From Setophaga petechia (Eukaryota > Chordata > Aves > Passeriformes > Parulidae), in NCBI GenBank assembly GCA_024362935.1, contig JANCRA010000019.1, positions 1,704,001 to 1,768,000 of the forward strand: DNA of 64,000 nucleotides, read 5' to 3'. Below, piece by piece: positions 39,701 through 52,100 of the stretch. The notes under the pieces were generated by a model that was not told the DNA's origin, searched no databases, and saw only the letters and a list, made by a program, of their open reading frames with translations. The translations under genes and the position numbers were made by a program. The number at the start of each line of letters is the position of its first letter. Position 1 is the stretch's first letter.

Positions 39701-40924
39701 CTTTATGCATTGTTTTTTTGCCTCCTGACTAAATAAAATTCTGAATGCTGATTCATTTGGGGATCAGAGTCTCTTTTTGCCACAGAGAGTTTTTGGTGTT
39801 TGTGAAAAAATCAAACTGTAAATAGATAGTTTCAAAAAAACAGCACAATAAAATGAAAAAAAAAAAATACTCAAAAAAATTGTGAAAATGTTCTTTCTCA
39901 GTACATACAACCATTAATTCAAAAAGGCATTTTCAGACATATTTATGTAACGTTTCTAGAAAGGAACATTAAACTCAGGAATAGTTAACTTTTCTTCTGG
40001 GTTGATCATCAGATAAACAAATCTGCAAGTAAAAGAGCAGCAACAGTAGGACATAAACAAGAATTTTTACCTTCTTCCTGGAGTTTTTCATCTTTTATAA
40101 GGACAAAAAATGACATCAAGCACAGCAGGAGACTATGCAGAAATCAATTTTAGCTACATTATCTGAGAGCTGATGACCTTGATGCAATTATAAAATGTGC
40201 AGAAACTCAGAAGCTGGAAAAAAAAACACACATTAATTCCAATTCTTTTGTTCCTTTTTGTATTTTATTAATGTTAATATGTTATTTTAAAAAGCAATAA
40301 TATTTTTAATGTAAAAGATAATGTATTTCAATAATTCATTGTTCATATTAATAATATTATATGGCCTTCATTTAGTTTAATTAACAAGGAACAACTCCTT
40401 AGTAATTTTTCCAGCCAGATCTGGTAGTTTTCAATAACAGGAGCCTGTGTTTTTCCTATAAGCCACATGAACTAATTGTGATCATGAAATAATTAAGTCG
40501 CCTATAAAGTCTTTGGTATTCTAATTTCTGAAATAGAGTACCTAGACTGTGGATAATTTCAGTGGCTCTAAAATCACTGAAATTCAAATGTTATGACCTC
40601 TAACTTTAAATAAAAGTAAAGGTAAACACTGATCTATTTTTTAGATTTGGACATATTTTTAAGCTGGAAAGTCTGAACAGTTTATTTCTGATGTTGCCAC
40701 AATTCTTAAAAAAATACAAAAATATATATCTTTATACTAAAATGTTCTTCTATCATTTATTAAAAAGACTTTAAAAAAGTTTGGTTTATTTGTTACTTTA
40801 TTAATCTGAGAATCAATACTGATCCCTTTATATTGATTCTGGAAACCTGGGACAAAATCCCAATGTCCTGATTCCTTAAGCACAAGACCATTGAGTTCTC
40901 TGACATTACTATTTTAAGAATATT
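33793..40924. other. Unique AT-rich non-coding DNA
   Basis: No supported gene or mobile element. The 106-codon plus-strand frame at 37429-37749 begins in ordinary sequence, lacks recognisable motifs and is treated as chance. There are A-rich runs near 36457 and 39858. Confidence 0.55.
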
Positions 40925-40943
40925 AAAAAAAAAAAAAAAAAAA
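40925..40943. repeat. Poly-A tract (A19)
   Basis: Nineteen uninterrupted A with no recognisable retroposed body upstream. Confidence 0.9.
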
Positions 40944-42994
40944 GACATTTTATATGGGGTACAGCAAAAACATAGGAGCCATTGTTTGGACTAAAGCTAT
41001 TCTGAAACTAGGAGAGAGAAAAGATAGTGACCTCAGTTATCTGAGATGTTATCAGAGATGGAGACATCCAGAAAATGATCCTGAAACAGTCCTTTGAAGA
41101 TTACTTCTCTCTTTTGAAGATACAGAGATCTCTTGAAGGTAAAGAAATATGATACTAGATGACATGATATTAGGTTATTAGATAACTTTCTCCCTTTAGG
41201 ATTTACTCTACTTGGGTCTTTGCTGAAATAAAAGAGGTAGAGACTGTTGCTTTTTAGAATAAATAATGTTGGAGACAGCTATGGTCTCATTTTATGTGGA
41301 ATATCCAGGATGGAGAAGATGTTGAGCAAAAGGAAATTTTACACCTCATTCTGTGGCAGCCAGAGAAGGAAAAAGAAATTGAGCAGAGGAGGGGGGAAAG
41401 GGCAGCCTCCATCTGATAATCCAATTAATTCAGTACAGTTTCTTACCAGAGGAAAAAGATTGAAGACAATAACGGGATGAGAAACCCCTTTCTAGAATAA
41501 CACAGTAAACATATTTGTTAAAGGTATAGAGTATCAAAATGATTCTTCAACTCAAGTCTCCCATGCCATGGATAAGCCTCCTCACCATCAAATTATGCAG
41601 AAGTCCATTTATACTACCATGTGTCATTGATTGACTTAAAAAAAAGCTCACACATACTCCCCCTTGACCAATTCTCATATCCAATACCATTATACTACAA
41701 GAAATTTATAACCTATTTCAAAAATTAACCTTAACTTCAGTGTAAGTGACCAAGGTTAGTGTTGAAATTTCTTTATTTTAGTATTTTTTACAGCTTCTTG
41801 AATTCTAGGGAGGAATAATAAACTTTTGGTTTGAAGAGAATGGTCACATCTACTCAAAACAAAACAATAAGTTCAGAATTCTACTGTTTTAAGACCTAGA
41901 AGTTGTCATTGGAAAGTCCAGGGCTGTTTGAATGTGGTTTATTTTAGTTGGGAGCAATTTTACCTTGCTTCTCAGATCTGGTGCTTGTACCATGAATATT
42001 TCTCTTTGTTTTCCACCACTACTATTTTTTTAAATTTTACTGATGATACCTATCAAGAATCAAGGAATAGTGTATGAAATTGCTGTAATTTTACAGTAGA
42101 AACAGCCAGATTCAGGATTTTGACAGAAGTATTTTCTATGACTGCATATGCATGCTATGCTCTGTACAAAATGCAATGACAGAAGGAGTAAATTATATCA
42201 GGGCCCCACTGAGTAAGAGTGAATTTTTTGCTCACTTTAAGGCTTAAAAAAAATTAGCTTTTAATGGGTAAGTCAGGGGACAGTAAGTATTGCAGGGTGA
42301 GGCAGGAGAGGGAGAGAAAATGAACCTTTCATGTTCTTTTTCTGATTTATTTCTCAGTTTAACAAGTTCAACTTCCCATTGATCTGATTTTCCACGTGTT
42401 GCTGAGCAGTATTTGAATGTAGTATTGACACTGCTTGCACTCTGTTTACACTACTATTACTTTATATTTAAATTCAGCTATTGCCATACAAACAGTGATA
42501 AAGATTAGTAATAGCAATGAGTAACCTATGTTGCAATGACTTGGACAATCAATATCTGTATTGCAATGACCTGGAATGAACAGGTTCATCTCCACATATA
42601 ATTGCACATATCAGTCCAAAACCAAGAAATTTTCTTTTGCTTTTGACTGCATTAGTGCTACAAATAAAATAATCGATTTCAAACAAACAGTTTTTGTTCA
42701 TTGCACCAAAATTTTAGTTTAGAATTAAAAAAAAAAAGGTATAATTTTCTTCTTTTTTTTTAATAGTGGTGAGCACAGACAAGTATTTTCTCTGAATTGA
42801 AGATGTAAAGAAACTTGGGGTAATTTATCCATGCTGTGAAAGTTTGTTCCCTCTATAATTGGTTTCCTCTTCTCCCTCAAAACACAAATTCTGAGAAGCC
42901 AGTTCTTTGTAGTAGGGAATGCAAAAAGAAATAATGGGTTCAGAAATGCCCTCTCTTAGAAAGGCTTCAAGGGTTTAAGATCACTTTTAAAAGT
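40944..42994. other. Unique AT-rich non-coding DNA
   Basis: No gene or mobile element could be supported. A two-copy repeat with TTGCAATGAC as its core lies at 42531-42545 and 42561-42575 (30-bp period). Confidence 0.5.
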
Positions 42995-43500
42995 CTGAAA
43001 AATAGATGACAGAGGAGAAGAATTTCAAGCAGGGAAGCTACAGTGTGTGCCAGAATGGTCCAGAGAAAACAACTGGGAACAAAACATAGAAAGAGTGGGA
43101 TGGAGAATGAGGTAGAAGAAATCAGTGGCCTGGTAGGAGTGATGAGAAAATGGGCAACCACAGTGGATGAAGAGCAGCAGGAGAAGGAAAATACATAAGA
43201 GATAAAGTAGGGGTGAAAAACAGAAGGAGAGGAAAAGGAAACCAAAATGAGAAAAAGAAGAGAGAAAAGAGATTAGGAAAAAATCGATTGCACAAAGCTG
43301 GAAGGAAGAAGATACTGAGATACTACAGTGATATAAAAGCTGTAGTAGTATTGTATGTATTATATAAGAAATTAAATGAAGGAAAGTGAGGCAATCTCAA
43401 GGGAAAAGAATGAAACATCAGAAGGGAAAGGAGAAAGAAGCAATTAGGACAAGAGAAATTACACTGGGTTACAAAGACCAAGAAAATGGACTAAGGTACA
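42995..43500. repeat. Purine-rich (polypurine/polypyrimidine) block
   Basis: For roughly 500 bp the plus strand is dominated by A and G, with runs such as GAGAAAAAGAAGAGAGAAAA (43229-43248) and AGGGAAAGGAGAAAGAAG near 43420, interrupted around 43320-43375. The minus-strand 92-codon frame here (42967-43245) is the pyrimidine-rich mirror of this composition and not a gene. Long purine tracts can form triplex DNA and are common in vertebrate introns and intergenic DNA. Confidence 0.6.
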
Positions 43501-46444
43501 GCAGCAGAGTCAGGCAAGTCTGAACTATCTTATTTTGTGTCAAAGATTCCCACCTAATTCTCTGTGAGTCACCAGCTCTGTGTTTGAGCTATGAACTTGA
43601 AAATTAGAGAGGGAAGAATTAGTTTAAACTAAAAAATACATATCTCAAGAGAAGAAAAAAACTGAATCTCTATGCAAAAAAGATGCATCCATTTTTTCCC
43701 AAATGTTTTTTATTTTATTGAGCTACTGCTTTCTATGACTACATAAGATGTTCCTCAGAGTGAAGCACCTGAGGATTTAAATCATCTCAGATATACCCTG
43801 CAGCATCCTAATCACAGTTGTTCTCTCTGACTCAGCAAGTCCCTACCTGAGGCACAAAGCATCCCCACCTCAGTCATCCAGATTTTTCTAATCTATGCAA
43901 TGTTATACATATCAATTTTGTAAGTTATTCCAATTATTTCCCCAGAGATATTTAGGAAAAGCAAGCTGAGTTTGTAAATCATCTCTAGGCAAACTTTGTG
44001 AAACAACAGGGAGACAGTCAAATATATGCCAAAATTCAAGGATCATAGCACAGAAAGCATGAGCAAATACTGTTATTTACAGGAATGACGTCACAGAGCA
44101 TCTGAATAATATGGGAGTAAATTAATTTGTAGAAATTGTAAGAATCTTCTGTCATGAACTTCTTCATTCTAGAAGCAGTCTTAGCTGAAATAGTGAAAGT
44201 CAGGTAAGGGTTTTTTTAATCAGTTGACTTTTACCCATAAGAATATATTATTGGCTGTCAAAATGTCAAGCTATTTGATTTCATGGCAAATGAAGAGCAA
44301 GAGAACAGAGATAAACCAAAAAAAATGAACATTTATTTGCATGTATTTGCCCTGTCCTCTAGTCAAACAGAAGAAAATGCAAATGCAAATGGGCTGTAGC
44401 TTGGATGTCACTGGAACCATGAATTATGTAAGACAAAAACTAGATAAGCATATTGAAAATGCTTTTAGCTGTGCAGTTCATGCCTTCACCAGAACCTCCC
44501 AATGGAAATATTGTCCCAAATTCATCATTACCTGTTTTATATTCCATGCATCGAGACTCATACTCCAATTGCATTGTTGTGGATAATTCAAACTTTTTTT
44601 CTTCACTCTTCTTTATCCTGCAGGAATGTCTGGACCAACTGATGCAGGGATTATTCTGCAATGTCCTTTGTGTTGCCCTCTAGCACTCTCCCATGTCTGT
44701 GTTCCTAGATATGAGTTAGGCAAATTGAATTTTGTATTTGAGCTCTACAGTGCAAGAATATCGGCTTGGCATTTGCTTTGAAAATAAATAAGATATTGCA
44801 TTTTATTTTCTGACACAACATTTTTTTCTGGATAAAATGTTGGAATCACAGGGAATTTTATGGGAAATGTTTAAGATATGGTCGACTGCAGTAGGATTCT
44901 TGTGCACTACATAATGTAACCCACAGGTCTGATTAAAATATTTCGAAGATGAAAATTCTGAAAAATAGTCATGGTCAGTGCCATCGAGTTTGTAAAGAAA
45001 CAATTGAAAACTGGTCTATACATATTTATGCAAAGCCAAATAATTTTCTTTCATGGGACCCAAGGCTGAGAAAAGGAGTTTAAAAGAGGAAGTCTTACAT
45101 ATAATGAAAATTCCAAAGGCATATGTTCAATGAAGTATAACACAGAAGTAGAATAAATAGGATGCAATAAGTAAAAGAGAGCAGGTGATGTCTTGGGGAA
45201 AGTGCACTGAGTGTAAGAGAGGAAAATGTAATATACTCTTAAGATTTAAGGGTAAAGTCTAATCTCCATTACATTGATGAAAATAGTGACTAACATCATT
45301 GCCAATTTCATAAAAAACTTGGAATGAATGACGAACACAAAGAGAGAAGGTAGCAGCAGGAGCAGTTATTCCACTCAAAACTAATTAGAAGCAATTTTGT
45401 TCCAATAACCAGTTCATTTCTATAGAAGGACTCCAACTGAAATAACTATCTTTCACAGAAAAAGTGGTGACAGAAAGTACATGGCCTAGATGACCTAGTA
45501 GGTGGAAACTCAGTGGATACGCTCATAGAAAATACAAATATAATAGAGAGGCAATGAAATTAAAAATACTGATAATGAAAGCCAGTTATCAAGGAAAAAA
45601 ATGCAATATATATATATTTATGTTAAAATTACCTCAAATAATCATAAAATAAGTAAATACAAGTAAAACAAAAACTTTCAAAATGTTTGTAAAGATTTAC
45701 ATGGGCATATACTGGCATGAAAATAAATATGGTAAGCATCTGCAGATAAAATGAAGGGAAAATTAAGAAAAAAAAAATTGATATCCCTAGGAAATAATTG
45801 GTGTGTTTTCCTGGGAATGCAGATGCGTTGCAAAGAAAAAAATCAGAAACTGATGAATTCTCTGGAGAAGAAAGTGAAAAAATATTGTATTTAAGATGAT
45901 GCCAGATATTGCAGGTATATAAATAAGTTTAAAAAAAATGAAAAGGACAAATACATAACGAAAAATTTTAGAACAAATGGTCTTCTAGGAAACAAATTTG
46001 TCAACTATGCTGGAAGAAGGCAAAAATCACACTGTAGCAGAACCTTTCCTATGAACACAAAAGTACACTGTAAGAAAAAATGAGGTATTATGCAAACAGG
46101 AACTGTTCTAAAAAAGTAGAGAAAACCTACATCAGAAATATAACTTGAAGTCCCATTCTCTGCCTAGAGTCCTCTTGTTATCAAGACAAGGTTTCATACA
46201 TCCTCACATGTTAAATCAAGACTAAAATAGATAGATACCTAGAAAGCAAATGAATAGAAGTAAAATTTGGGATAAATTGCTATGAAAGTGAATTATTTTA
46301 GTTTTTAATGCAGCTCTGCATGCAAAAATTAGCCTCTGAAAAGCGAAAATTTCCAAAGCACAGCATTTGATGATGCAAAATCACTACACTACTTCATGAA
46401 TCGGGAAAACAGCCTCACACTCAGACTCTCTCTCTGTAGTTCTT
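43501..46444. other. A-rich unique non-coding DNA
   Basis: No gene could be supported. The plus strand remains noticeably A-rich through about 46.4 kb, continuing the strand bias of the preceding block. One CRE-like octamer lies at 44086-44093. The three overlapping frames at 44341-44683, on both strands, show no family features. Confidence 0.5.
44086..44093. promoter_or_regulatory. Full palindromic CRE-like octamer
   Basis: TGACGTCA is the perfect palindromic cAMP-response element bound by CREB/ATF proteins, and it contains a CpG in a CpG-poor region. A single isolated octamer proves nothing: one exact match in 64 kb is near chance expectation and no promoter was identified nearby. Confidence 0.25.
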
Positions 46445-46838
46445 TGTGACCATGCTCACAAGGGTTTGCAGGTGAAGGAAGAGATGAGAATGTTGATATC
46501 ATGATCAGAAGGCTTGATTTATTATTTTATGATATATATATATATAACATTATGACTATACTAAAAAAGAAATAGAAAAGTTTCTTCAGAAGCTGGCTAA
46601 GCTAAGAATAGAAAAGAAAGAATGATAACAAGGCAGCTGGCTCCACCAAGAGCGAGAGCCAGCTCTGCAGTGACTGGTCAGTAAATCCAAACATCTACAG
46701 GAGACCAATCACAGGTGGACCTGTTGCATTCCACAGCAGCAGATAATAATTGTTTACATTTGTTGCTGAAACTTTGCAGCTCCAGCAGGAAAAATCCTAA
46801 GAAAGGATTTTTCACAAAAAGTGTCAGCGACAGTTCTT
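46439..46838. repeat. 6-bp target-site duplication GTTCTT
   Basis: GTTCTT occurs exactly at 46439-46444 and 46833-46838, directly abutting the TG and CA ends of the LTR between them. Six base pairs is the duplication size made by ERVK-type (beta-retrovirus-like) integrases. Confidence 0.88.
46445..46832 (-). mobile_element. Solo ERVK-type LTR, passerine family
   Basis: This 388-bp block has inverted termini TGTGACC (46445) and GCGACA (46832); read on the minus strand it runs TGTCGCTGACAC ... GGTCACA. I recognise the body as a passerine LTR family: minus-strand versions of GAAAAATCCTTTCTTAGGAT, ATCTGCTGCTGTGGAATGCA, the paired GAGAGCCAGCTCTGCAGTGA block and a TATATATATATCATAAAATA tract. On the minus strand the AATAAA polyadenylation signal (plus 46518-46523) follows the TA run and precedes the short 3' part (TCATCTCTTCCTTCACCTGC). 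A perfect 6-bp duplication abuts both ends. No internal retroviral genes remain, so homologous recombination between two LTRs left this solo copy. The intact ends and duplication suggest it is younger than the other elements here. Confidence 0.92.
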
Positions 46839-48129
46839 ATCTACCATGGAAAGATCAACTTTGAGTAAAATCCTGCCTGTACATCGAGTATCCACACAAA
46901 GAAATCCTGAGTGTTTTCTGCAGCTTCAACCCCTTAAGAGGGGGAGAGAAGCATAAGGTGCAGCAATAAATTCAGATTTCATTGGCATTTCTTTTTTCTT
47001 TTTAAGTTATAGTATTTTTTAATTGAATTTAATTCTCAGGAAAATAATTTGACAGCTTTGAAGACTTAACTGTGTGTTAACTTGAAGACTTAACTTAGTA
47101 CAGAAGCACAAATTAGAACTGAGGAATTCATTCCTAAACACTTTGGAAATTGCTGAATTAGGAAAATTAGTTTTCTGTCATCATCTAAGTTTGCTGCAGA
47201 GGGTACAGAGATCAGAGACAACACAGTGAACAATTTCCTTTATTGAGGATCTTCCATACTTATATATTAATTCTATTCAAAATTCGCCAGAAGTTTCAGT
47301 TATCAAAATAATTAGAAGATTTAGCCTGTAACTTTTCTAAGACCTATTCCAGCACTCTGTATATATGTAGCATAGTGGGTTGGAATTATTGTATTTGGAA
47401 AATTCTTGGGAAATAAATTCTTTTCTCAGAAAGTTTTGTGTATCATGGTGTCTCCTTCAAAGGATTGGTTAAAGGTCATTCCCTGCCCTACTATTGAAAA
47501 TTAAGAACAGTCTTTATTTGCAATATATTTTTCAGTGTTTGTGGAAGTGTGATGAAAAATAGGATGCTTTTTTCATGAGCATTCTAGTGCACATGAAACT
47601 AATTTTTTCCAGCAAGTTATAGCCACAGATTGAATTTTGAATGCCATTTATCTAAGAACGTGTATCTGGACCAATATCCCAGAAAGTGAGTTTTCATGTT
47701 TTAATGCTAATACTTTCCAATTAATTTAAAATGAACTTCTGTTCTTGGATGTACCAACTGTACCTAAAATCTGCTTTTCAGTTAACTACCCAGAAAATTA
47801 GGCACAACATTGAAAAACTGTAACCTTTGCCAATATTTAGACATGTAAAGGGGGTGAAGGGGGAAGGATTTGGGTGGCTTGAGATGGCTTCTTCCTATAA
47901 ATTAAAATGTGAGAACCCTTTTTCTGGTGGTCAGTACACCCATATTTATCTCTGCAGCCATAATGTTGCAGGAAGCTGAGAGAATTTGTGTATTCCTGTG
48001 GGCAAGCACTTGCCTACAGGAGACATTGAACAAAATGCAGCAACACACTGCAACAACACAGCCCAGCCCTGAAGCTGTCTGCATACATGAAAATCTGACA
48101 GAATTCTTGGTTCCAAGAAAAATTTGGAC
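46839..48129. other. Non-coding DNA between LTR and CR1
   Basis: Mostly unique AT-rich sequence. A 14-bp direct repeat lies near 47.06-47.10 kb. From about 47950 to 48129 the sequence may be the upstream 3' UTR part of the CR1 copy that follows, but the match is too weak to assert. Confidence 0.45.
47058..47095. repeat. 14-bp direct repeat, two copies
   Basis: TTGAAGACTTAACT occurs exactly at 47058-47071 and 47082-47095, a 24-bp period. GTTAACT between them partly echoes the unit. Confidence 0.85.
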
Positions 48130-48253
48130 ATTGCTCTCACATGCATGGTGTGATGCTTGGGGTTGCTCAGAGGAGTGACCAGGAGTGGGACTTCTCTGAT
48201 CTTTGTGCAGTCCTTCAAACTGGATATTCTCATTCTGTGATTGATTGTATGAT
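48130..48253 (+). mobile_element. CR1 LINE 3' end fragment
   Basis: The plus strand shows the CR1 3' UTR order: GGTGTGATGCTTGGGGTTG, then CCAGGAGTGGGACTTCTCTG (family: CCAGGAGTTGGACTTGATG), ATCTTTGTGCAGTCCTTC (family: ATCCTTGTGGGTCCCTTCC), ACTGGATATTCT, and finally ATTCTGTGATTGATTGTATG, the diverged terminal octamer repeats. The element may extend upstream to about 47950. It has no coding capacity. A 136-codon minus-strand frame (47902-48312) and several plus-strand frames overlap it and are by-products of this repeat's composition. Confidence 0.85.
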
Positions 48254-48700
48254 CTGGTCCTCATGTCTTCAGTCTGCCACTGATTCCAAATATTTGCTAA
48301 ATTATGCACCACAGGTGTCTATCTGTCTGTCTTTTAACAAACAGGCAGGCTTTGTTTCCTTTCCTTTCTGGTTGAACTTATTTATTGCAAAGAGCAATAA
48401 GAAACTGAGGTTGTTCATGGTGCTTGAACTGAATGTAATTGGCAAATTTCCAAGATGTTGACAAGAAATTCTGCAGACTAATGCTGCTGTCTTACTTTCT
48501 TCTTTTGATTTTTCTATTACCTGTGGGATATTCTATAGGTTTCATTTCAGTCAGGATCTGAAATATTGTTGTCCATTTCCTTGGCTTTAAGAACTATGTG
48601 TCTCCAGCTGCTTAAACTAAAGACAAGGCCATTAAATTTAAATGCAAATAAGGTTACATGAGCTGCTACATTTGATTTAAGTTCAGCTCAAGAAGTCTGT

Positions 48701-48797
48701 TTGATTTTTTCTCCTTAGGTTTAATTTCTTCTTAGCTTCTTCCTTATTTGTTTCTTGTTTTGTCTTATTTTCGTTTTTTGATTTGCTTTTTTTTTTT
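48701..48797. repeat. T-rich low-complexity tract
   Basis: About 97 bp dominated by T with scattered C and G, ending in T11 (48787-48797). It encodes the Lys/Asn-rich low-complexity tail of a minus-strand frame at 48683-48883, which is therefore not a credible gene. Confidence 0.7.
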
Positions 48798-49159
48798 AAT
48801 ATAATGTCATACAATGCCCTTAGGGCACTAATTTGAAGCTCCAGATCTGAAGCTACAAACAACTGTAGATACAACTGGTGCAACTCAGCAATTCAGAGGA
48901 ATGCCAAAAGAGCATCAGTTGTACACACAGTGGGAGCACCAATCAAGAGAGCACAGAGTTATTTAAGACTCTAGTAAAGTTTGGAGTCTCTTGTATATCA
49001 AATTCTAAATTTGTTTCTAAAAATCATAACCTTTTGTGTCTCACCTGTTATTGCTTAGCTTACATTATCAGTCAGCCTGAGATAAAAGCTGTTCTTGTTC
49101 CTACAGATATAAAATGTTTTTTCATATCTGATGACAATCATCTTGATTTGTTTCAGATT

Positions 49160-49175
49160 AAAAAAAAAAAAAAAA
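49160..49175. repeat. Poly-A tract (A16)
   Basis: Sixteen A followed by a CAAACCCAAAACC-type A/C-rich tail. It is a simple repeat. Confidence 0.85.
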
Positions 49176-52100
49176 GCAAACCCAAAACCCCCCAAACTAA
49201 TACAACCTAACTATTGTCTCCAAATGCTTTCAGGGAGCTAACTATATGACAATTAAGTGGAAAATACTCAGCTGCTGCAGAATTGTGTTTGTTGGGGGGG
49301 AATCTTATGAGTCAGATATTTACTCTTTCAGTTTTGTTCTGATAGTGAAGGTCAAACACTTCAAATGGAAGAGTTCAAGTAGCTGAAACTGAGTGAGGAA
49401 CAAACTGTGCATAATTAGAATGCTCTGTTTTGAACAGCTCCTATATTTTTGACACAAGTGAATATTTATGCTATAAAGCCATATTTTGTGTTGTGCAGCC
49501 CTACTGCTTGTCATACAGGTTTTCAGAATTTCACTTTACAGCATATATTTGCATTCAGAATTCATTATGCACACATCACAAACACTACACAATGGCTGAG
49601 TTTAAACAAGTCTGTTTCTGTACTTTTGGATCTGATACAACTGGCAGACTAAAGTATAATGAAAGCAGCAAACCTCAATGATAACTGAGCAGCATATTCT
49701 GAAACCTACAGACACTTCCAATTACTGGGTTTCCAAAGAGTTCTTCAACTTATGCAGCTGTTTTAAGGTGCCCATGTTTTTACAAAAGAGCCTTGCAAAA
49801 AAATGTCAATCAGAAAGTAATAAGAGGGGAAATTTTTATTTCCTCTTGTTTAGGGGCACTCCTTTTTAAAACATAAAAAGTTAAAGGAAATTAAATAAAT
49901 TCCCAACATTTCTGCTTTTAGTCTGTGAAAATCTCCTTGTCTTGAAAAGGATTTTTGTTATAACAATAATAATATTTTTTCAAAAGGGGGAAAAACACCT
50001 GGTGTGCACTTTCAAAGGCAATTATTGAGTAGATTTAATTTTAATTTCTCTGTGAGAGGAGGTACTATAGACACTATGCTCTATGACACTGAGCAGTCCT
50101 AAACCTTTTTCAGAGCTCCAGAGGAACAACCAAAATCATTGGACCTTTTGGGGAGAGGGAAAAGAATAAAATTGTAATTTCCTTATTTAGCAGATGGCAC
50201 CATTCTTCTCTGGATGGTTTTTCCACAAAGAAATTATAATATGAGCATTTCTGTTGAATGAGTTGAAATCGAAGGTCAGTGCTTAAATTTACCTTAATTT
50301 AATTCATCCTATTTTGTCAAGACATCTCATTTTGCACATTTCCCTCCTTCCTGCTCTTGCAATCAGCAGTGCTTCAAGTCACAAAGCAGAGCCACTCAAA
50401 AGACCACAGCTAAAAGCAGCAACTGTTCTCAGAGAAAAATAAAACCAACATTAAGTGAAACAGAATTCATTAGAATCATAAAAATAATCCTACATGGTTT
50501 TTTTATTTGAGCAGTCATTTGAGGAAAGCAGGTGAGAAGTCTGTATGGAAAGGTTACCAGACTGAAAATCAATATGTGCTTAACTTCTTGCCTACATCAA
50601 GGCCTGTACTGTGGTCAAGCAGAAAAAGTCAAAACAATTGCTTGTCATGTTGAAGAAGAAGCTTCTTTTTCCTTATGGCCACTTTGACTGCAGCACACAA
50701 GGATATATATATATTCAAAAATAAGTGCTTTTTGATAAAAAGGTGGTTTTCCTTCTTATTTATAGACACTTTGTGTTCAGACTTCATGAAGTTGGCATTT
50801 GAGCTGTGAACCCCACCCCACAGTTACTGAGCTATAAAAGCAGTCTTAGTTTGTAATCTTCCCCAAAAACCCATAATAAAGAAATAATTTAATAAAATAG
50901 ATGAAGCTGAGGGCTTACTGTAACACAGCAGATACTGTTATGCTGCCATAGATGAATGTCCTGTATATGGCACAGATCACTGTAGGAGAAAGACACAACA
51001 GAATAAGAAGACAGAAACAAAATTGGAAACCACAGCAGAGAATAGTCTTTCAGCCCAGCTCCTCTGACAAACTCTATGACCTGATTGAAAATGACACAGT
51101 TAGTCCAGTCTTTAAAAAATCATACTCTTTTGTGAAGGCCAAATTGAGGAGCTTGTTGTTTCATTTTGGTTAGCAAAGTCTGTTTTGAGCACTAGGTCCT
51201 CAGAAGAGAAACTTTTGTTCACCATAGTGAACCATAGGTACCAAAGACACATGTAGGGTTCAAAAAAACCATTTCATGGTCACTTTTCTGAAAAAAAAAA
51301 ACAAACCAAAAAAACGATCAAAAAAACAAGCAAAACCATGCAACCAAGCAAGCACATGTAAATAATCATCCCAGAGCACACCACATTTTTCACTCTCTCT
51401 ACCACTCCCAATAGTTACACCTAAGTCAATAAAATGTGTTGAGTACAAATGGAAATGGGCAATTAGTTTGGGTTATTTTCTTTCAGAATTTAGTGCACCA
51501 AGTAAAAGGACAAGATAAAGAAATCCAGCAGCTCTCTTCTGCCTTTCTTTCTCTCTGAGAGCAAGTGCAGGAAAGCTTTTTAGGCAGAACAATGACAAAG
51601 GAATGTTCTTCCTACACTAATGTAGCACATGTATTAAATCAAACTATTACCTCTAAAAAGATTCTTAAGAAACATTATGTTTTGCACTGTTTTATTATTG
51701 CACAAAGAAAAGAAAAATAGAACATGCCCATTTCAGCCATTTTGAAATATGAAAAATGAAACATTTCTGGCTACTTAAATGAGGGGAATGATATAATTTA
51801 ATTGTGAATGACAGTTAAAAGCATCCTTTTCTGGGTTTTCATCCTGTAAATTACATTTCCCTACCTGGCTTGGCAAACATAAGATAAATAATGCATTTCT
51901 GCCTTATTTGCATATTGGCTTGCTATGAAACTAGTGACTGTGATTCACAAATAAGTCTTGTGTCTGCTTGGGGGGGACAGGACTTATGCATTATGTGCTG
52001 TGTGCAGCATTTTAATTGCAGTGGACATTAACATTCAAGATTGTGAAATAACCTCAGCATCTATCCTATAAAGCAATAGATTTATATCTCAGAACATATA

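Noticed and set aside
42967..43245. 92-codon minus-strand hydrophobic frame that looks like a membrane protein
   Set aside because: It is the mirror of a purine-rich tract, which automatically yields Phe/Ser/Leu/Pro codons on the other strand.
46530..46546. Independent TA microsatellite
   Set aside because: It is an internal part of the 46.4-kb LTR family.
47902..48312. 136-codon minus-strand open frame
   Set aside because: It overlaps, antisense, the CR1 3' end at 48130-48253 and its probable upstream extension. The composition is repeat-derived and there is no domain.
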